Source of the DNA: Sphingomonas suaedae
GTDB taxonomy: Bacteria; Pseudomonadota; Alphaproteobacteria; Sphingomonadales; Sphingomonadaceae
Assembly (NCBI RefSeq): GCF_007833215.1
Contig: NZ_CP042239.1
Coordinates: 620,001 to 684,000 of the forward strand
Length of the DNA stretch: 64,000 nt
Direction: 5' to 3'
Shown: positions 8,999 through 18,247 of the stretch, piece by piece
How positions within the stretch are numbered: position 1 is the stretch's first letter
Layout of the letters: each line of letters starts with the position of its first letter
The notes under the pieces: generated by a model
Seen by the model: only the letters and a program-made list of their open reading frames with translations
Database searches by the model: none
Told to the model about the DNA's origin: nothing
Made by a program: the position numbers and the translations under genes

Positions 8999-10084
8999 TT
9001 ATCGCACCAGTCCGGCGGCACGCAGCGCATCTTCGATAACCTTCGTAACGCCGGAAGGCGCCGGCTCCGCCAATTTCTCAGCGCCGCGATCGGCCTGTAG
9101 CGGTGCGCGACGCGAACGCGGTTCGGCGTCCAGCAGCTTCCAAAACGTCGCCAGGCGGCGCGTCGATGAGATGCCGACCTCGAGCATGTGCGGGCCGCTT
9201 TGTCCGCAGGGCGTATCGCCTCGCGTTGCCAGCGGCGTGCCATGCCCCATACCCGGAACGCGATATTCCTCGATCACCACGCGCCCGTTCGCGTCTTGCC
9301 ACACGCGGTGAGGGACTCCATCGATGATGTCGGAATGGTCCGGGTTCGCGGCCACGCCATGCATCGCCTGCCATTGCTTGAGGATGGCGTCGGCATTGGC
9401 AATTCCGACGACATGATCCGATGTGCCATGCCAGATCGAGACGGTCGGCCACGGTCCACCATGCGGAGAGGCCTTTGCGATCGCGGCTGCGAGCAGCGCG
9501 TCGCCGGGACTGCCGCTGCCCCGCATGCGATCAAGCGCCTGCGACACGCTGGCGGCCGAGCCAAATGGTAGGCCCGCGATGATCGCGCCGCCGGCGAACA
9601 GTTCCGGATAGGTTGCGAGCATGACCGATGTCATTGCGCCGCCAGCCGACAGACCGTTGACGAAGACTCGTGATCGATCGATGCCGTGGCGCGTCGCCAT
9701 CGCGTCGATCATCTGGGCAATCGACAGCGGCTCACCCGCCCCGCGCCGAATGTGCGCAGGCTCGTACCAGTTGAAGCACAGGTTGAAGTTGTTGGTACGC
9801 CGCTGCTCGGGAAAGAGCAAAGCGAAGCCTTGCTCCTCGGCGAGCTGGGACCAGCCCGAACCAATGTCGTAATCGACAGCGTTTTGAGTGCAGCCGTGCA
9901 TGACGACGACCAGAGGCGCGCCTTGCCGCACGGTTGGCGGAACATAATAATGGGCGCCCAGTGCCCCGGGATTGGAGCCGAAGTCCCGAAGTTCGCGCAG
10001 CCGGCCCGACGCGCGCACCCGGTCAGGGCGGGGCGCCTCGCGGAGCTTCGCCAGGCGGGCGATCGTGCTGGAAATGGATCTCAT
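8999..10084 (-). CDS. PHB depolymerase-family esterase
   Basis: A 361-aa alpha/beta hydrolase of the LpqC/PHB-depolymerase type. It has VVMHGCTQNAVDYD (oxyanion region), the nucleophile elbow GLSAGGAM, GTSDHVV with the acid, and GMGHGTP with the catalytic His. Family members cleave poly(hydroxyalkanoate), feruloyl or other esters. The N-terminus MRSISSTIARLAKLREAPRP lacks a clean signal peptide, so an intracellular or non-classical location is possible. The ATG at 10084 with GGGAG upstream was chosen over an in-frame start 39 bases further up. Confidence 0.85.
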   Translation of the reverse strand: MRSISSTIARLAKLREAPRPDRVRASGRLRELRDFGSNPGALGAHYYVPPTVRQGAPLVVVMHGCTQNAVDYDIGSGWSQLAEEQGFALLFPEQRRTNNFNLCFNWYEPAHIRRGAGEPLSIAQMIDAMATRHGIDRSRVFVNGLSAGGAMTSVMLATYPELFAGGAIIAGLPFGSAASVSQALDRMRGSGSPGDALLAAAIAKASPHGGPWPTVSIWHGTSDHVVGIANADAILKQWQAMHGVAANPDHSDIIDGVPHRVWQDANGRVVIEEYRVPGMGHGTPLATRGDTPCGQSGPHMLEVGISSTRRLATFWKLLDAEPRSRRAPLQADRGAEKLAEPAPSGVTKVIEDALRAAGLVR

Positions 10085-10243
10085 GGAAAACTCCCTCGGC
10101 CGAGGGACCGAAGGGCCGAGCATCGATAGAACGTACCGTTCACGGGCAAGTTGCTGCGACGCAGCATTTATTCCGGGCTGGCGTGCATTACTGCAATGAA
10201 CATGTGGGCGGGTCCGGGGTTGGACCGAGGAGGAGACACGATC

Positions 10244-10486
10244 ATGCCGATTTCCAAGACTTCAGCCATTGAGCGCGTCGCGCGCGTCCTAGCGGCGGAT
10301 CGCGCCAGCGCCAACGCGCATGGCGATCAGCATTCGGCTGGCTCCGACGTGGATGCGGCCTGGCCCGAATATCGCGATCAGGCGCTGGCGGTGCTGAAGA
10401 CGCTACGCGAGCCGGATGCGACAATGGCGGCCGCAGGCGATGCGGATGTCTGGGAAAAGATGGCACTCGCCGCAATCGGCGAATGA
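10244..10486 (+). CDS. Hypothetical 80-aa protein
   Basis: Starts MPISKTSAIERVARVLAADR behind a strong GGAGGAG ribosome site and ends AALAIGE-like (KMALAAIGE). It is soluble and helical, with an Ala-rich VDAAWPEYRDQALAVLKTL core that suggests a compact helical protein. No named family is recognised. It is followed at once by a second small gene, so the two are probably co-transcribed. Confidence 0.65.
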   Translation: MPISKTSAIERVARVLAADRASANAHGDQHSAGSDVDAAWPEYRDQALAVLKTLREPDATMAAAGDADVWEKMALAAIGE

Positions 10487-10503
10487 AGTTCATGGAGGAC
10501 GCG

Positions 10504-10707
10504 ATGACGAAGAAGAAACCGGTGCAGGCGGACGGCAAGGGCACCTCGGTCGCAAGCGATGGCGTCACCATTCCCGCCAGCGAGGGGGAGAGCGGAGGTG
10601 GTGCTTATCCAAACCCGCATACCGGCAAAAAGCCTAAGGGCTTCGACGGCGGCCAGAGCGACAAGGCGTATCGCGGGCCGGACAATCCGAATGCCACTAC
10701 CAAATAG
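10504..10707 (+). CDS. Hypothetical 67-aa Gly/Lys-rich protein
   Basis: Starts MTKKKPVQADGKGTSVASDG after GGAGG with five-base spacing, 17 bases beyond the stop of the upstream gene. It is rich in Gly, Lys, Asn and Pro (YPNPHTGKKPKG, GPDNPNATTK) and looks disordered. Such short hydrophilic proteins are often stress-related, but nothing here proves it. An alternative in-frame start at 10483 overlaps the previous stop and has a weaker ribosome site. Confidence 0.6.
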   Translation: MTKKKPVQADGKGTSVASDGVTIPASEGESGGGAYPNPHTGKKPKGFDGGQSDKAYRGPDNPNATTK

Positions 10708-10881
10708 CCGCAGCGGGTCCGGTCGGACGCGAGATTGATTGCTTGGCATGGAAGAGGAGCGATATTTGCCAGCATCTTGAGGCGGCGTGGCGCGTCGTAA
10801 CTCTCACGCCGACGGATCATCGCCCCCGATAGCGGAACTTCGTGGACTACGAGCGCGTCCCCAAATGGTGTTCGTGAAGAA

Positions 10882-11829
10882 CTAAAGCACGCGCGGGTAG
10901 AATTTTCGCTCATCATACTGCGTCGCGCACCAGTTACGGACGTAATCGAGTCCTTCGGCTAGGCGCTGCGCCGCAACGGCGCTATCCATCTCAAGCTGCA
11001 GGCGTTCTTCGGGTGCAGGGCTTTCAGGCAACCGAATGATCGACACCGTTTTGCCTGATCGGGCCACCGAATGGGTTACGAGCGATGGCAGGATGGCGAC
11101 GAATGGCTTGCCGTCGCTTGTACCTCTCAACGCGCCCCGGGCACACATCCCACCTTCGAATTTCTGGAATCGCACGACACGCCAGTTCTCGGCAAATTCC
11201 TCCCGCCCAAGCCGCCGCGAGTTGAAGGCCGCCGAGACCAGATGCCGCTGCAACGTCGCAACGGCGACCCGATGTGCCTGCAAAAGGTCGGTCACGGGGC
11301 CGGGGCCGTCGTCGCAAGCCACCCGCAGCCGCTCGAACACCGCTGCAGCCGCAGTTGCGGCTTCAACGCGCGGGAAGGAAAAGGTCACGCGATAGGCATT
11401 AAGGGGGGTTGTCAGCACCACGGTCCGGGCCTCGGCCTGGACCGACGTGACTCCCCGCCAGTCGATCCACGCGTCCTGTGGGTTGGCAGATCGTGCAAAT
11501 ACCGCCGCCGGGGCAAATGGCACTTCCCCTTCGTCGCTCAATGCGATTTTCGGCGTGCGGCGCGGCGACATGACCGTGCGACAGGCATGCCGGGGAGCAG
11601 GATCGCGATACCAATAGAGGCGGGGGTAGTGGTTCGAATAGCACAGCTCGCTCTGCGGGTTGCAACGCAGAGGCTTGGCTTCGATTGCGACGGTGAGAGG
11701 GCGACCCGACATTGTCGAATCGACTGCGCTGCGCGCCGCCTTCATTTCGTCACTCGCCGCAGAGACCCCTTCCGCGGAAAATGCCAGTAGCATCGCGCAG
11801 CCGGCCAATAGACTCCATCTCGCGCCCAT
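10882..11829 (-). CDS. Exported hypothetical protein
   Basis: A 315-aa protein with a clear signal peptide, MGARWSLLAGCAMLLAFSAE, cut probably near VSAAS. The mature part has several Cys residues (RCNPQSELCYSN, RHACRT, RVACDD, GGMCARG, RNWCATQ) that could pair in the periplasm. No recognised domain. It stands alone, divergent from the PilZ gene at 12003, and the 170 bases between them must contain both promoters. Confidence 0.7.
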   Translation of the reverse strand: MGARWSLLAGCAMLLAFSAEGVSAASDEMKAARSAVDSTMSGRPLTVAIEAKPLRCNPQSELCYSNHYPRLYWYRDPAPRHACRTVMSPRRTPKIALSDEGEVPFAPAAVFARSANPQDAWIDWRGVTSVQAEARTVVLTTPLNAYRVTFSFPRVEAATAAAAVFERLRVACDDGPGPVTDLLQAHRVAVATLQRHLVSAAFNSRRLGREEFAENWRVVRFQKFEGGMCARGALRGTSDGKPFVAILPSLVTHSVARSGKTVSIIRLPESPAPEERLQLEMDSAVAAQRLAEGLDYVRNWCATQYDERKFYPRVL

Positions 11830-12002
11830 AAGCCCCCTCCCCGCTATTCGAGCGCAAGATTAGGCAAAGTCGGAACTTCAAAGCAAGTGAGTGACACCTG
11901 CTCACTGCGGCGGCCGATATTCATAGTTCGCAATATGTTAGGCACTTTTCCTGCGGAACCCCTGCTCGACTGGAACGTCGAAGCTCGCAGCGGGAGCTTG
12001 AG

Positions 12003-12293
12003 ATGCCAACATCAGTCATGAACGTTCGCCCTCAGGCGCGCCGCAAGATTTTCCAGCTGGGCGAGCTTTGTCTCGGCGATCGATCATTGCGCGTACATCT
12101 CCTCGACGTATCGGAAGGAGGGGCGCGGCTGCACTGTCCAACTGTGTTAAGCGTTGGAACCGCCGTCACACTGCGCTGGCAACAGGAGAACTGGCGGGCG
12201 GTGGTCGTCTGGGCGGGATCCAATAAATGTGGTGTTCGCTTCATCGCGCCATTGGCACATTCGTCCATTGAGGCACTGACCGCACCGCTTTAG
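12003..12293 (+). CDS. PilZ domain protein (c-di-GMP-binding type)
   Basis: A 96-aa single-domain protein. It has an N-terminal RPQARRKIFQ (basic segment in the RxxxR position), DVSEGGARLHC (the [D/N]xSxxG motif at about residues 38-48), and a C-terminal GVRFIAPLAHSSIEAL strand-helix. PilZ proteins change partner activity when c-di-GMP binds; single-domain sphingomonad forms are common. A second, frameshifted relative lies at 19068. The spacing of the basic motif is not the textbook RxxxR, so ligand binding is likely but unproven. Confidence 0.8.
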   Translation: MPTSVMNVRPQARRKIFQLGELCLGDRSLRVHLLDVSEGGARLHCPTVLSVGTAVTLRWQQENWRAVVVWAGSNKCGVRFIAPLAHSSIEALTAPL

Positions 12294-12554
12294 CCCATGG
12301 ATAGCCGATGGCGCTCCGACCGCATTCGACCGCCGCTTCCCGGCGCAGCCGCACCGCGAAGGCGGGATGCGACGTCCGCCGCGTGTGCAACGACATGCGC
12401 GGGCGGATAGGAAGTTGTTGCAGGGATCTGGGAGCCAATTCGCGGCCAAGAACGACGTTCCAGCTGATCGCCGATCAATATGTCGAGGCGGTCCAGCGAG
12501 AAACTAAATCCCGGTGACGACCGATAAGGCTGGCACAAGCTGCGGCCTCGATCC

Positions 12555-12827
12555 TCACTTTCGTTTCCGGCCGGACGTCATGAGGTCGGGCTTGGGCGGC
12601 GGCTTCCACCCTGGTGGAGGAACCGGACGCTGTCGGCTCGTGCCAAGCCCCATGGCACCCGGCTGCTGGCGAACCAGACCCGACGTGTCGGCCTGCGCGA
12701 CCTCTGCAGCACTCGCTCCGCCTCGCATCAGATTGATGCGGTCACGAATGCGCCGCGCCTCCTCGAAATCGAGAGCGCTTGCCGCAGCGTCCATCGAACG
12801 CTGGAGATCCTCGATTGTGTCAGTCAT
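12555..12827 (-). CDS. UvrB/UvrC motif-containing small protein
   Basis: A 90-aa protein whose first 35 residues (MTDTIEDLQRSMDAAASALD, FEEARRIRDRINLM) form the helical hairpin of the UVR motif, the segment through which UvrB and UvrC bind each other and which also occurs in McsA and Clp proteins. The rest is Pro/Gly-rich and basic (PVPPPGWKPPPKPD, SGRKRK), probably disordered. It is a free-standing adaptor-like protein of unknown partner. Confidence 0.75.
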   Translation of the reverse strand: MTDTIEDLQRSMDAAASALDFEEARRIRDRINLMRGGASAAEVAQADTSGLVRQQPGAMGLGTSRQRPVPPPGWKPPPKPDLMTSGRKRK

Positions 12828-12863
12828 TACCGCTCAACGCTCGTTTGGGGAATTTTCGCAGTC

Positions 12864-13019
12864 ATGGTCATGAACGGGACGCGCGATAATTTTCTTGTGG
12901 TCCTATCAATCCTGGTAGCCGTCTTCGCGTCGTTTACTGCGCTCAGTTTGGCGAGTCGCAACGGGCGAGAACCGCGATCGGGCGCACGATCAGGCTCCGC
13001 ACCGCTTTGTCGATCGTAG
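12864..13019 (+). pseudogene. MHYT-domain N-terminal remnant
   Basis: A 51-codon frame starting MVMNGTRDNFLVVLSILVAV and continuing FASFTALSLASR. This is the first transmembrane helix and following turn of MHYT sensor proteins, which normally continue with six more helices and often GGDEF/EAL domains. After SLASR the frame becomes Arg/Ser-rich and stops at 13017, where a gene-length continuation would be expected. No further MHYT helix was found downstream. It is interpreted as a truncated remnant; a functional one-helix peptide is less likely. Confidence 0.5.
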
Positions 13020-13132
13020 GACGTATGAGCGGGCGCCCGTCTCCGCTCAGATTGCTAACGACTCGCAACTGGAAGCGCTTGGGAACGAAGGCTTTGCGCT
13101 CCGGGTTCTGCTCTCGAACAGGGAGACACGTC

Positions 13133-13642
13133 ATGGCCGAAACCAAACCGGACGCAATCGCACTTCTCAAGGCCGACCACCTCAAGGTCGAGGATTTGTT
13201 CAAGCGCTTTGAAAGTGCCAGCGGCTCGGCCAGGAAGCAGAAGATCGCGCTGGAGATCTGCATGGAGCTCACCGTCCACGCCAAGATCGAGGAAGAAATC
13301 TTCTATCCGGCGTGTGAGGGCAAGATCGAGGAAGACCTGCTCAAGGAAGCTTATGTCGAGCATGACGGCGCCAAGATCCTGATCGCCGAGATCGAAGCCG
13401 GTGCCCCAAGCGGCGAGTTCTATGACGCCAAGGTGAAGGTGCTCTCCGAGCAAATCGAGCACCATGTCAAGGAAGAGGAAAAGCGAATGGAGGGCATGTT
13501 TGCCCAAGCGCGCAAGGCCGGCCTCGACATGGATGCGCTCGGGGAGCAGCTCGCCGCGCGCAAGGAAGAGCTGCTTGCGCAATACGAGGCGTCGGGTCTG
13601 CCCAAGCCCGAACTCTCGACGCTTACGAACACCACGGTCTGA
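13133..13642 (+). CDS. Hemerythrin domain-containing protein
   Basis: A 169-aa four-helix protein with the metal-ligand pattern of HHE/hemerythrin domains: LLKADHLKVEDLF, LTVHAKIEEEIFYPA, VEHDGAKILIAEIE and IEHHVKEEEKRM. The family binds a di-iron centre and handles oxygen, NO or iron stress in the cytoplasm. The start at 13133 follows GGGAG; the open frame upstream is not conserved-looking. It lies 134 bases ahead of a PAS/GAF histidine kinase on the same strand, so a link in redox or oxygen sensing is possible. Confidence 0.9.
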   Translation: MAETKPDAIALLKADHLKVEDLFKRFESASGSARKQKIALEICMELTVHAKIEEEIFYPACEGKIEEDLLKEAYVEHDGAKILIAEIEAGAPSGEFYDAKVKVLSEQIEHHVKEEEKRMEGMFAQARKAGLDMDALGEQLAARKEELLAQYEASGLPKPELSTLTNTTV

Positions 13643-13776
13643 TTGATTCGCCAGCTGGCGAGCGCTGGTATCAGGTCGCGTGCGGCTGGAACGTCGCCGG
13701 ACGCTGCCGGTTATCGCTGCTCCGACACAGCCAAGCATGGGAGGGGGCTATTACAGTCGATTTCGCACGCGACGTT

Positions 13777-16200
13777 TTGGAGAACATGTCCGAAGCGTTT
13801 TTCCTCCTGGATCGCGAGTACCGGCTGCTGGACGTCAACAGGGCAGCGCTGGCCCTGGACGGTCGACCAAAGGAGGCTCTGATCGGTCGAACGCTATGGG
13901 AGCTTACACCTGGCCTGGACCGAACTGAACTCGGGGCGCAGTTCCTACAGGTGATGGAAAACCGTCGGCCGGTGACGGCGGTGCATCACCAGACATGGGA
14001 AGCGGGACATAGCGCTTGGCTCGAATCCCGAATCGTTCCGGTGCAGGCCGGCGTGGCGGCATTCTATCGAGACGTGACCGCCGAACTGTTGGCCCAGACG
14101 AAATTGCGCGAGACCAGTCAGCGGCTCGATGCCATTCTCGGAAACACAAAGATGGCTGTGTTCCTGATGGATCGTCAGCAGCAGTGCGTCTATGCAAACG
14201 CTGCTGCCGAAAAACTGACCGGATATTCTTTCGAGCAGATGCAAGGGCGGCCACTTCACGACGTCGTCCATCATACGCGACCCGATGGATCCCACTATCC
14301 GCTTGAAGAGTGCCCGATCGATCGGGCCTTTCCGGAGCGTGCGCAAACCGAAGGCGAAGAACTCTTCGTTGCCCCCGATGGTAGCTTCTACCCTGTCGCG
14401 TTTACGGCCAGCCCATTGCTGGACGAGCAGGGCGTGCCGGTCGGCACGGTCATCGAAGCTCGGAATGTCGAGCAGGAAAGGGCGGAGCAGGCACGGTTCG
14501 AGGTCCTCAACCGGACGGGTCAAACGCTCGCCGCCGAGCTTGATCTGGAGCGCATCGTCCAGACCGTGACGGAGGCAGGTGTCCAGCTGACCGGTGCCAA
14601 ATTTGGCTCGTTCTTCTACAATGTGGCCAACGAAGCCGGCGAAAGTTTTCTGCTCTATTCCTTGTCTGGCGCGGAACGAGCCGACTTCGACGGCTTTGGA
14701 CACCCCCGGGCAACCGAGGTCTTCGCGCCCACCTTCAAAGGTGAAGGTGTGGTTCGCTCCCACGACATAACTCAGGATCCACGCTACGGCAGAAATGCGC
14801 CGCACCATGGAATGCCGCAAGGGCATCTCCCCGTGCGCAGTTACCTTGCCGTCCCTGTAACATCCCGTTCTGGGGAGGTGATCGGTGGCCTCTTCTTCGG
14901 GCACCCGGATTCTGGCGTGTTTGGTGAGGAGTCGGAGCGGCTGCTTCTCGGACTCGCTGGCCAGGCGGCGATCGCGATCGATAATGCCCGCCTCTTCGAA
15001 GCCGCCCGGCGCGCCCAGCATGATCTGCAGAAGCGAGTGGCCGAGCGAACGCGAGAGCTGGAGATCGCCAACGACGCGCTTCGCCAAAGCCAGAAAATGG
15101 AGGCGATCGGTCAGCTGACCGGCGGCATAGCTCACGACTTTAACAACTTGTTGACGGTGATCCGCGGCTCGGCGGACGTTCTCAGGCGCAACGGCCTAAG
15201 CGACGAGAAGAAGCGTCGTTACATCGATGCGATTTCGCAGACCGCAGATCGAGCGACCCGCCTCACGGGGCAATTGCTGGCTTTCGCACGTCGTCAGGCA
15301 CTTCGCCCCGAGGTCTTCGATGCCGAGCAGCGCATCACGGCCATCGCCGAGATGCTAAGGAGCGTGCTGGGCTCAAGGATAACCCTAACGATCCACGGCG
15401 AGTGCCCGGACTGTTTCCTGGAAGCGGATATTGCGCAGTTTGAGACGGCGCTCGTAAACATGGCGATCAACGCCCGGGACGCGATGGACGGCGAGGGTGA
15501 GCTTACGATCACAATCCGGCGGCTGACAGAGGACGACCCCGCCTTCATCTGCGTTGAGGTGGCGGACACCGGGCACGGAATAGAGCCCGACATGATCGAC
15601 CGGATCTTCGAACCATTCTTCACGACCAAGGACGTCGGCAAAGGCACCGGACTGGGCCTCAGTCAAGTCTATGGATTCATCAAACAATCCGGTGGTGAAA
15701 TCAAGGTGGAGAGTCGGGTCGGCGACGGAACCAAGTTCCAGCTACTACTACCAGCGCACGATGAAGGGCCTCGCGACGCGACCGAGCGCTGCAGCGTGGA
15801 GCCGGTACGGACGGGCGGTCGGATATTAGTGGTCGAAGACAATGCGGACGTGCGAAGCTTCGCCCTCGCGCTTCTGCACGACCTCGGCTTTCAGGCTGAA
15901 CTCGCTGAAAATGCCAGTGCCGCCCTCCAGAAGCTCTCGGCTGATCCCGCGTTCGACGTCATCTTCAGCGACGTCGTGATGCCCGGAATGAGCGGAATTG
16001 AGTTCGGCAAGCTCGTCAGGGAGCGGTTCCCAAGCATACCGGTCGTTCTTACCAGCGGATATAGCCATGTCTTGGTCGAGGAGGGTCGGCACGGGTTCCC
16101 CCTGCTGCAAAAGCCATATGCGGCCGACGACCTTGCCCGAGCCTTGCAGGAGGCGCAGGCCTCACGCAATGGTCAGCCGAGGGGTAACGCCAGCGAATAA
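13777..16200 (+). CDS. PAS-PAS-GAF hybrid histidine kinase with C-terminal receiver
   Basis: An 807-aa soluble kinase. It begins with a PAS domain (about 1-105, [20 protein letters not shown]), then a second PAS (about 115-230) and a GAF domain (about 255-410). A coiled segment leads to HisKA with [11 protein letters not shown], phospho-acceptor His about 453. HATPase_c follows (NARDAM, DTGHGI, GTGLGL), then a receiver domain with Asp about 732 in FSDVVMPG. No membrane helices, so it senses cytoplasmic cues. The start is uncertain: TTG at 13777 gives the full PAS, ATG at 13786 is close behind, and the frame is open upstream. Confidence 0.9.
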   Translation: MENMSEAFFLLDREYRLLDVNRAALALDGRPKEALIGRTLWELTPGLDRTELGAQFLQVMENRRPVTAVHHQTWEAGHSAWLESRIVPVQAGVAAFYRDVTAELLAQTKLRETSQRLDAILGNTKMAVFLMDRQQQCVYANAAAEKLTGYSFEQMQGRPLHDVVHHTRPDGSHYPLEECPIDRAFPERAQTEGEELFVAPDGSFYPVAFTASPLLDEQGVPVGTVIEARNVEQERAEQARFEVLNRTGQTLAAELDLERIVQTVTEAGVQLTGAKFGSFFYNVANEAGESFLLYSLSGAERADFDGFGHPRATEVFAPTFKGEGVVRSHDITQDPRYGRNAPHHGMPQGHLPVRSYLAVPVTSRSGEVIGGLFFGHPDSGVFGEESERLLLGLAGQAAIAIDNARLFEAARRAQHDLQKRVAERTRELEIANDALRQSQKMEAIGQLTGGIAHDFNNLLTVIRGSADVLRRNGLSDEKKRRYIDAISQTADRATRLTGQLLAFARRQALRPEVFDAEQRITAIAEMLRSVLGSRITLTIHGECPDCFLEADIAQFETALVNMAINARDAMDGEGELTITIRRLTEDDPAFICVEVADTGHGIEPDMIDRIFEPFFTTKDVGKGTGLGLSQVYGFIKQSGGEIKVESRVGDGTKFQLLLPAHDEGPRDATERCSVEPVRTGGRILVVEDNADVRSFALALLHDLGFQAELAENASAALQKLSADPAFDVIFSDVVMPGMSGIEFGKLVRERFPSIPVVLTSGYSHVLVEEGRHGFPLLQKPYAADDLARALQEAQASRNGQPRGNASE

Positions 16201-16219
16201 ATTCGACTTGCTTGTGACG

Positions 16220-18166
16220 TCACGCCTCTTCCGGCGCGCCGATCAGCTGATTGATGCCGGCGGCCAGCGTTTCAAGCTTGTATGGCTTGCGCAATATCGG
16301 AAACTTGCGCTCATTGATGGGAATGAACTGTTTGCTGCTGTAGCCGCTGGCGAGCAGAACGGGGAGTTCGGCGTGGGACAGCCTGATCTGAGTGGCCAGC
16401 TCAAGCCCGCTCCTGCCGGGCATGACGATGTCTGAAAACACGAGGTCGAACTCACGCTCTTGGAGCACCAGCAGCGCGTCCTGCCCATCCGATGCCTCGA
16501 CCACCTTGCAACCGAGATCCTCAAGCAGCTGGCGCGCAAAGTAGCGAACATGTTCGCTGTCTTCCACCAGAAGGACCCTTAGCCCTGGCGGCAGCCCGGC
16601 GTGACGCGCAGACGCTCGGTCGACCTGCCGCTGCTTGTGGGTTCGCGGCAACCACAGCTCCACCAGCGTGCCCTTGCCGACTTCCGATTCAATACGAGCC
16701 GATCCGCCCGACTGCACAGCATAGCCATGAATTTGCGAGAGGCCCAGGCCTGTGCCTTTCCCCGTCGGCTTTGTGGTGAAGAAGGGCTCGAACACGCGCT
16801 GGAGCGTCTCGGGTGGAATACCTTCGCCGGTATCCCGAATCGACAATAGAACACCATCGCCCTGTTCTCGCGTCGAATTAGCAGTGGAGATCGTGATCCG
16901 CCCGCCGTTTGGCATAGCATCGCGAGCATTTACGACCGCGTTCAGCAAAGCTGCCTCAAGCCCGGCAGGATCGATCTCAACCGGCCATAATCCCGGAGCT
17001 AAATCAAACTTAAGGCCGTAGAGGCTCCCAAGCGTCCGTTGCAGCATCTCTCCCACGGCATCGAGTCGGACGCTCAAGTCGATAACTTCAGGCTCGAGCG
17101 GCTGTCGGCGGGCGAACGCGAGTAGCTGCGAGGTTAGGCTCGTCGCCCGCTCGGAAGTTTCCAGCATGATGCTCAGATAGCGGTTGCGCTTCTCGAGCGG
17201 CAGATCCGGTTGCCTTAACAGGAAGTCCGCCGAGCCGCGCATCACTGTCATCAGATTGTTAAAGTCGTGCGCGATGCCACCCGCCAGCTCGCCGAGGGCC
17301 TGGAGCTTCTGAGACTGAAGCAGTGCCTCCTGGGTATGACGCAGCTCCTGCTCCGCTTGCTTCCTCTCGGTTATGTCGCGCGTGATCTTCGCAAAGCCGA
17401 CGTGCTCGCCGACTTGATTGAAAATTGGGTCAATCACGACGTGGGCCCAGAATAGCGAGCCATTCTTGCGGACCCGCTGAGCCTCTGCCTCGAATTTGCC
17501 GTCGCGCAGCGAACTTTCGAGCGCGACGGTTGGCATGTCGCGGGCGCGATCTTCCTCGGTGTAAAAGAGGGAGAAGTGCTGCCCGAGCACCTCTTGTTCC
17601 TCATAGCCCTTGATCGCTTGCGCGCCCGAGTTCCAGCTCGTGATCTGGCCGCGCGGGTCGAGCATGTAGATGGCGTAGTCGCGCACCCCCTCGACGAGCA
17701 TCTTGAGTTGAAGCGCACTTTCATAGGTGGCCTGCTCGAGGCGCCGCTTCTCGGTGATGTCGCGCGTGATCTTCGCAAAGCCCTTGAGCGAACCATCGTC
17801 ACCGTAAATCGCGTCTAGAATGGCGTGCGCCCAAAAACGGCTGCCATCCTTCCTGACCCGCCACCCTTCGGCTTCAAATCGCCCTTCGTGCGCGGCTGCG
17901 TTCAGGGCACGAGCGGGCACGCCCGCCGCTTGATCCTCCGGTGAGAAAAACCGGGAGAAGTGCTCACCGATGATCTCGTCGGCCGAATACCCCTTGAAGC
18001 GTTCGGCACCCGTATTCCAGGTCACGATTCGACCCTCGGCATTGAGCATGTAAAGCGCATAATCCGTCACAGCATCGACGAGCAGCTGGAACACCTCGGC
18101 TGGAGGCTGCTTGTACCTATCGGCAGTGGTCAAGGCTCGATCCTGTACTAGCCCCCCGGCCCGCAA
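16220..18166 (-). CDS. PAS-PAS hybrid histidine kinase with C-terminal receiver
   Basis: A 648-aa soluble kinase convergent with the previous one. It has two similar PAS/PAC units (about 20-140 and 150-270), each ending GFAKITRDIT, then HisKA with [11 protein letters not shown] (His about 300). HATPase_c (NARDAM, DTGEGI, GTGLGL) and a receiver (VLLVEDSEHVR, FSDIVMPG) follow. The close PAS copies suggest internal duplication. The called start is TTG at 18166; another TTG lies 33 bases on. A 20-bp palindrome sits immediately upstream, and the next gene on the strand is a LOV-HTH regulator, so light-dependent control is plausible. Confidence 0.9.
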   Translation of the reverse strand: MRAGGLVQDRALTTADRYKQPPAEVFQLLVDAVTDYALYMLNAEGRIVTWNTGAERFKGYSADEIIGEHFSRFFSPEDQAAGVPARALNAAAHEGRFEAEGWRVRKDGSRFWAHAILDAIYGDDGSLKGFAKITRDITEKRRLEQATYESALQLKMLVEGVRDYAIYMLDPRGQITSWNSGAQAIKGYEEQEVLGQHFSLFYTEEDRARDMPTVALESSLRDGKFEAEAQRVRKNGSLFWAHVVIDPIFNQVGEHVGFAKITRDITERKQAEQELRHTQEALLQSQKLQALGELAGGIAHDFNNLMTVMRGSADFLLRQPDLPLEKRNRYLSIMLETSERATSLTSQLLAFARRQPLEPEVIDLSVRLDAVGEMLQRTLGSLYGLKFDLAPGLWPVEIDPAGLEAALLNAVVNARDAMPNGGRITISTANSTREQGDGVLLSIRDTGEGIPPETLQRVFEPFFTTKPTGKGTGLGLSQIHGYAVQSGGSARIESEVGKGTLVELWLPRTHKQRQVDRASARHAGLPPGLRVLLVEDSEHVRYFARQLLEDLGCKVVEASDGQDALLVLQEREFDLVFSDIVMPGRSGLELATQIRLSHAELPVLLASGYSSKQFIPINERKFPILRKPYKLETLAAGINQLIGAPEEA

Positions 18167-18186
18167 CTATGGACTAAAGTCCATAG
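18167..18186. promoter_or_regulatory. 20-bp palindrome, candidate LuxR/NarL-type operator
   Basis: The sequence is ctatggactaaagtccatag: 9-bp arms that are exact reverse complements around a 2-bp centre. The inner part has the 7-2-7 spacing used by NarL/FixJ-type HTH dimers. It lies directly before the hybrid kinase start and 61 bases downstream of the LOV-HTH stop codon. Binding by that regulator is an inference. Confidence 0.45.
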
Positions 18187-18247
18187 TGCGCCACACTCTT
18201 CGTGCAACAGGAATCGCGCTTCGTGCGAAAGGCTATAACGCGCCCAA

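Noticed and set aside
16211..16224. GTGACGTCAC palindrome between the two convergent kinases
   Set aside because: Ten bases, overlapping the end of a coding region and without a promoter context; likely chance.
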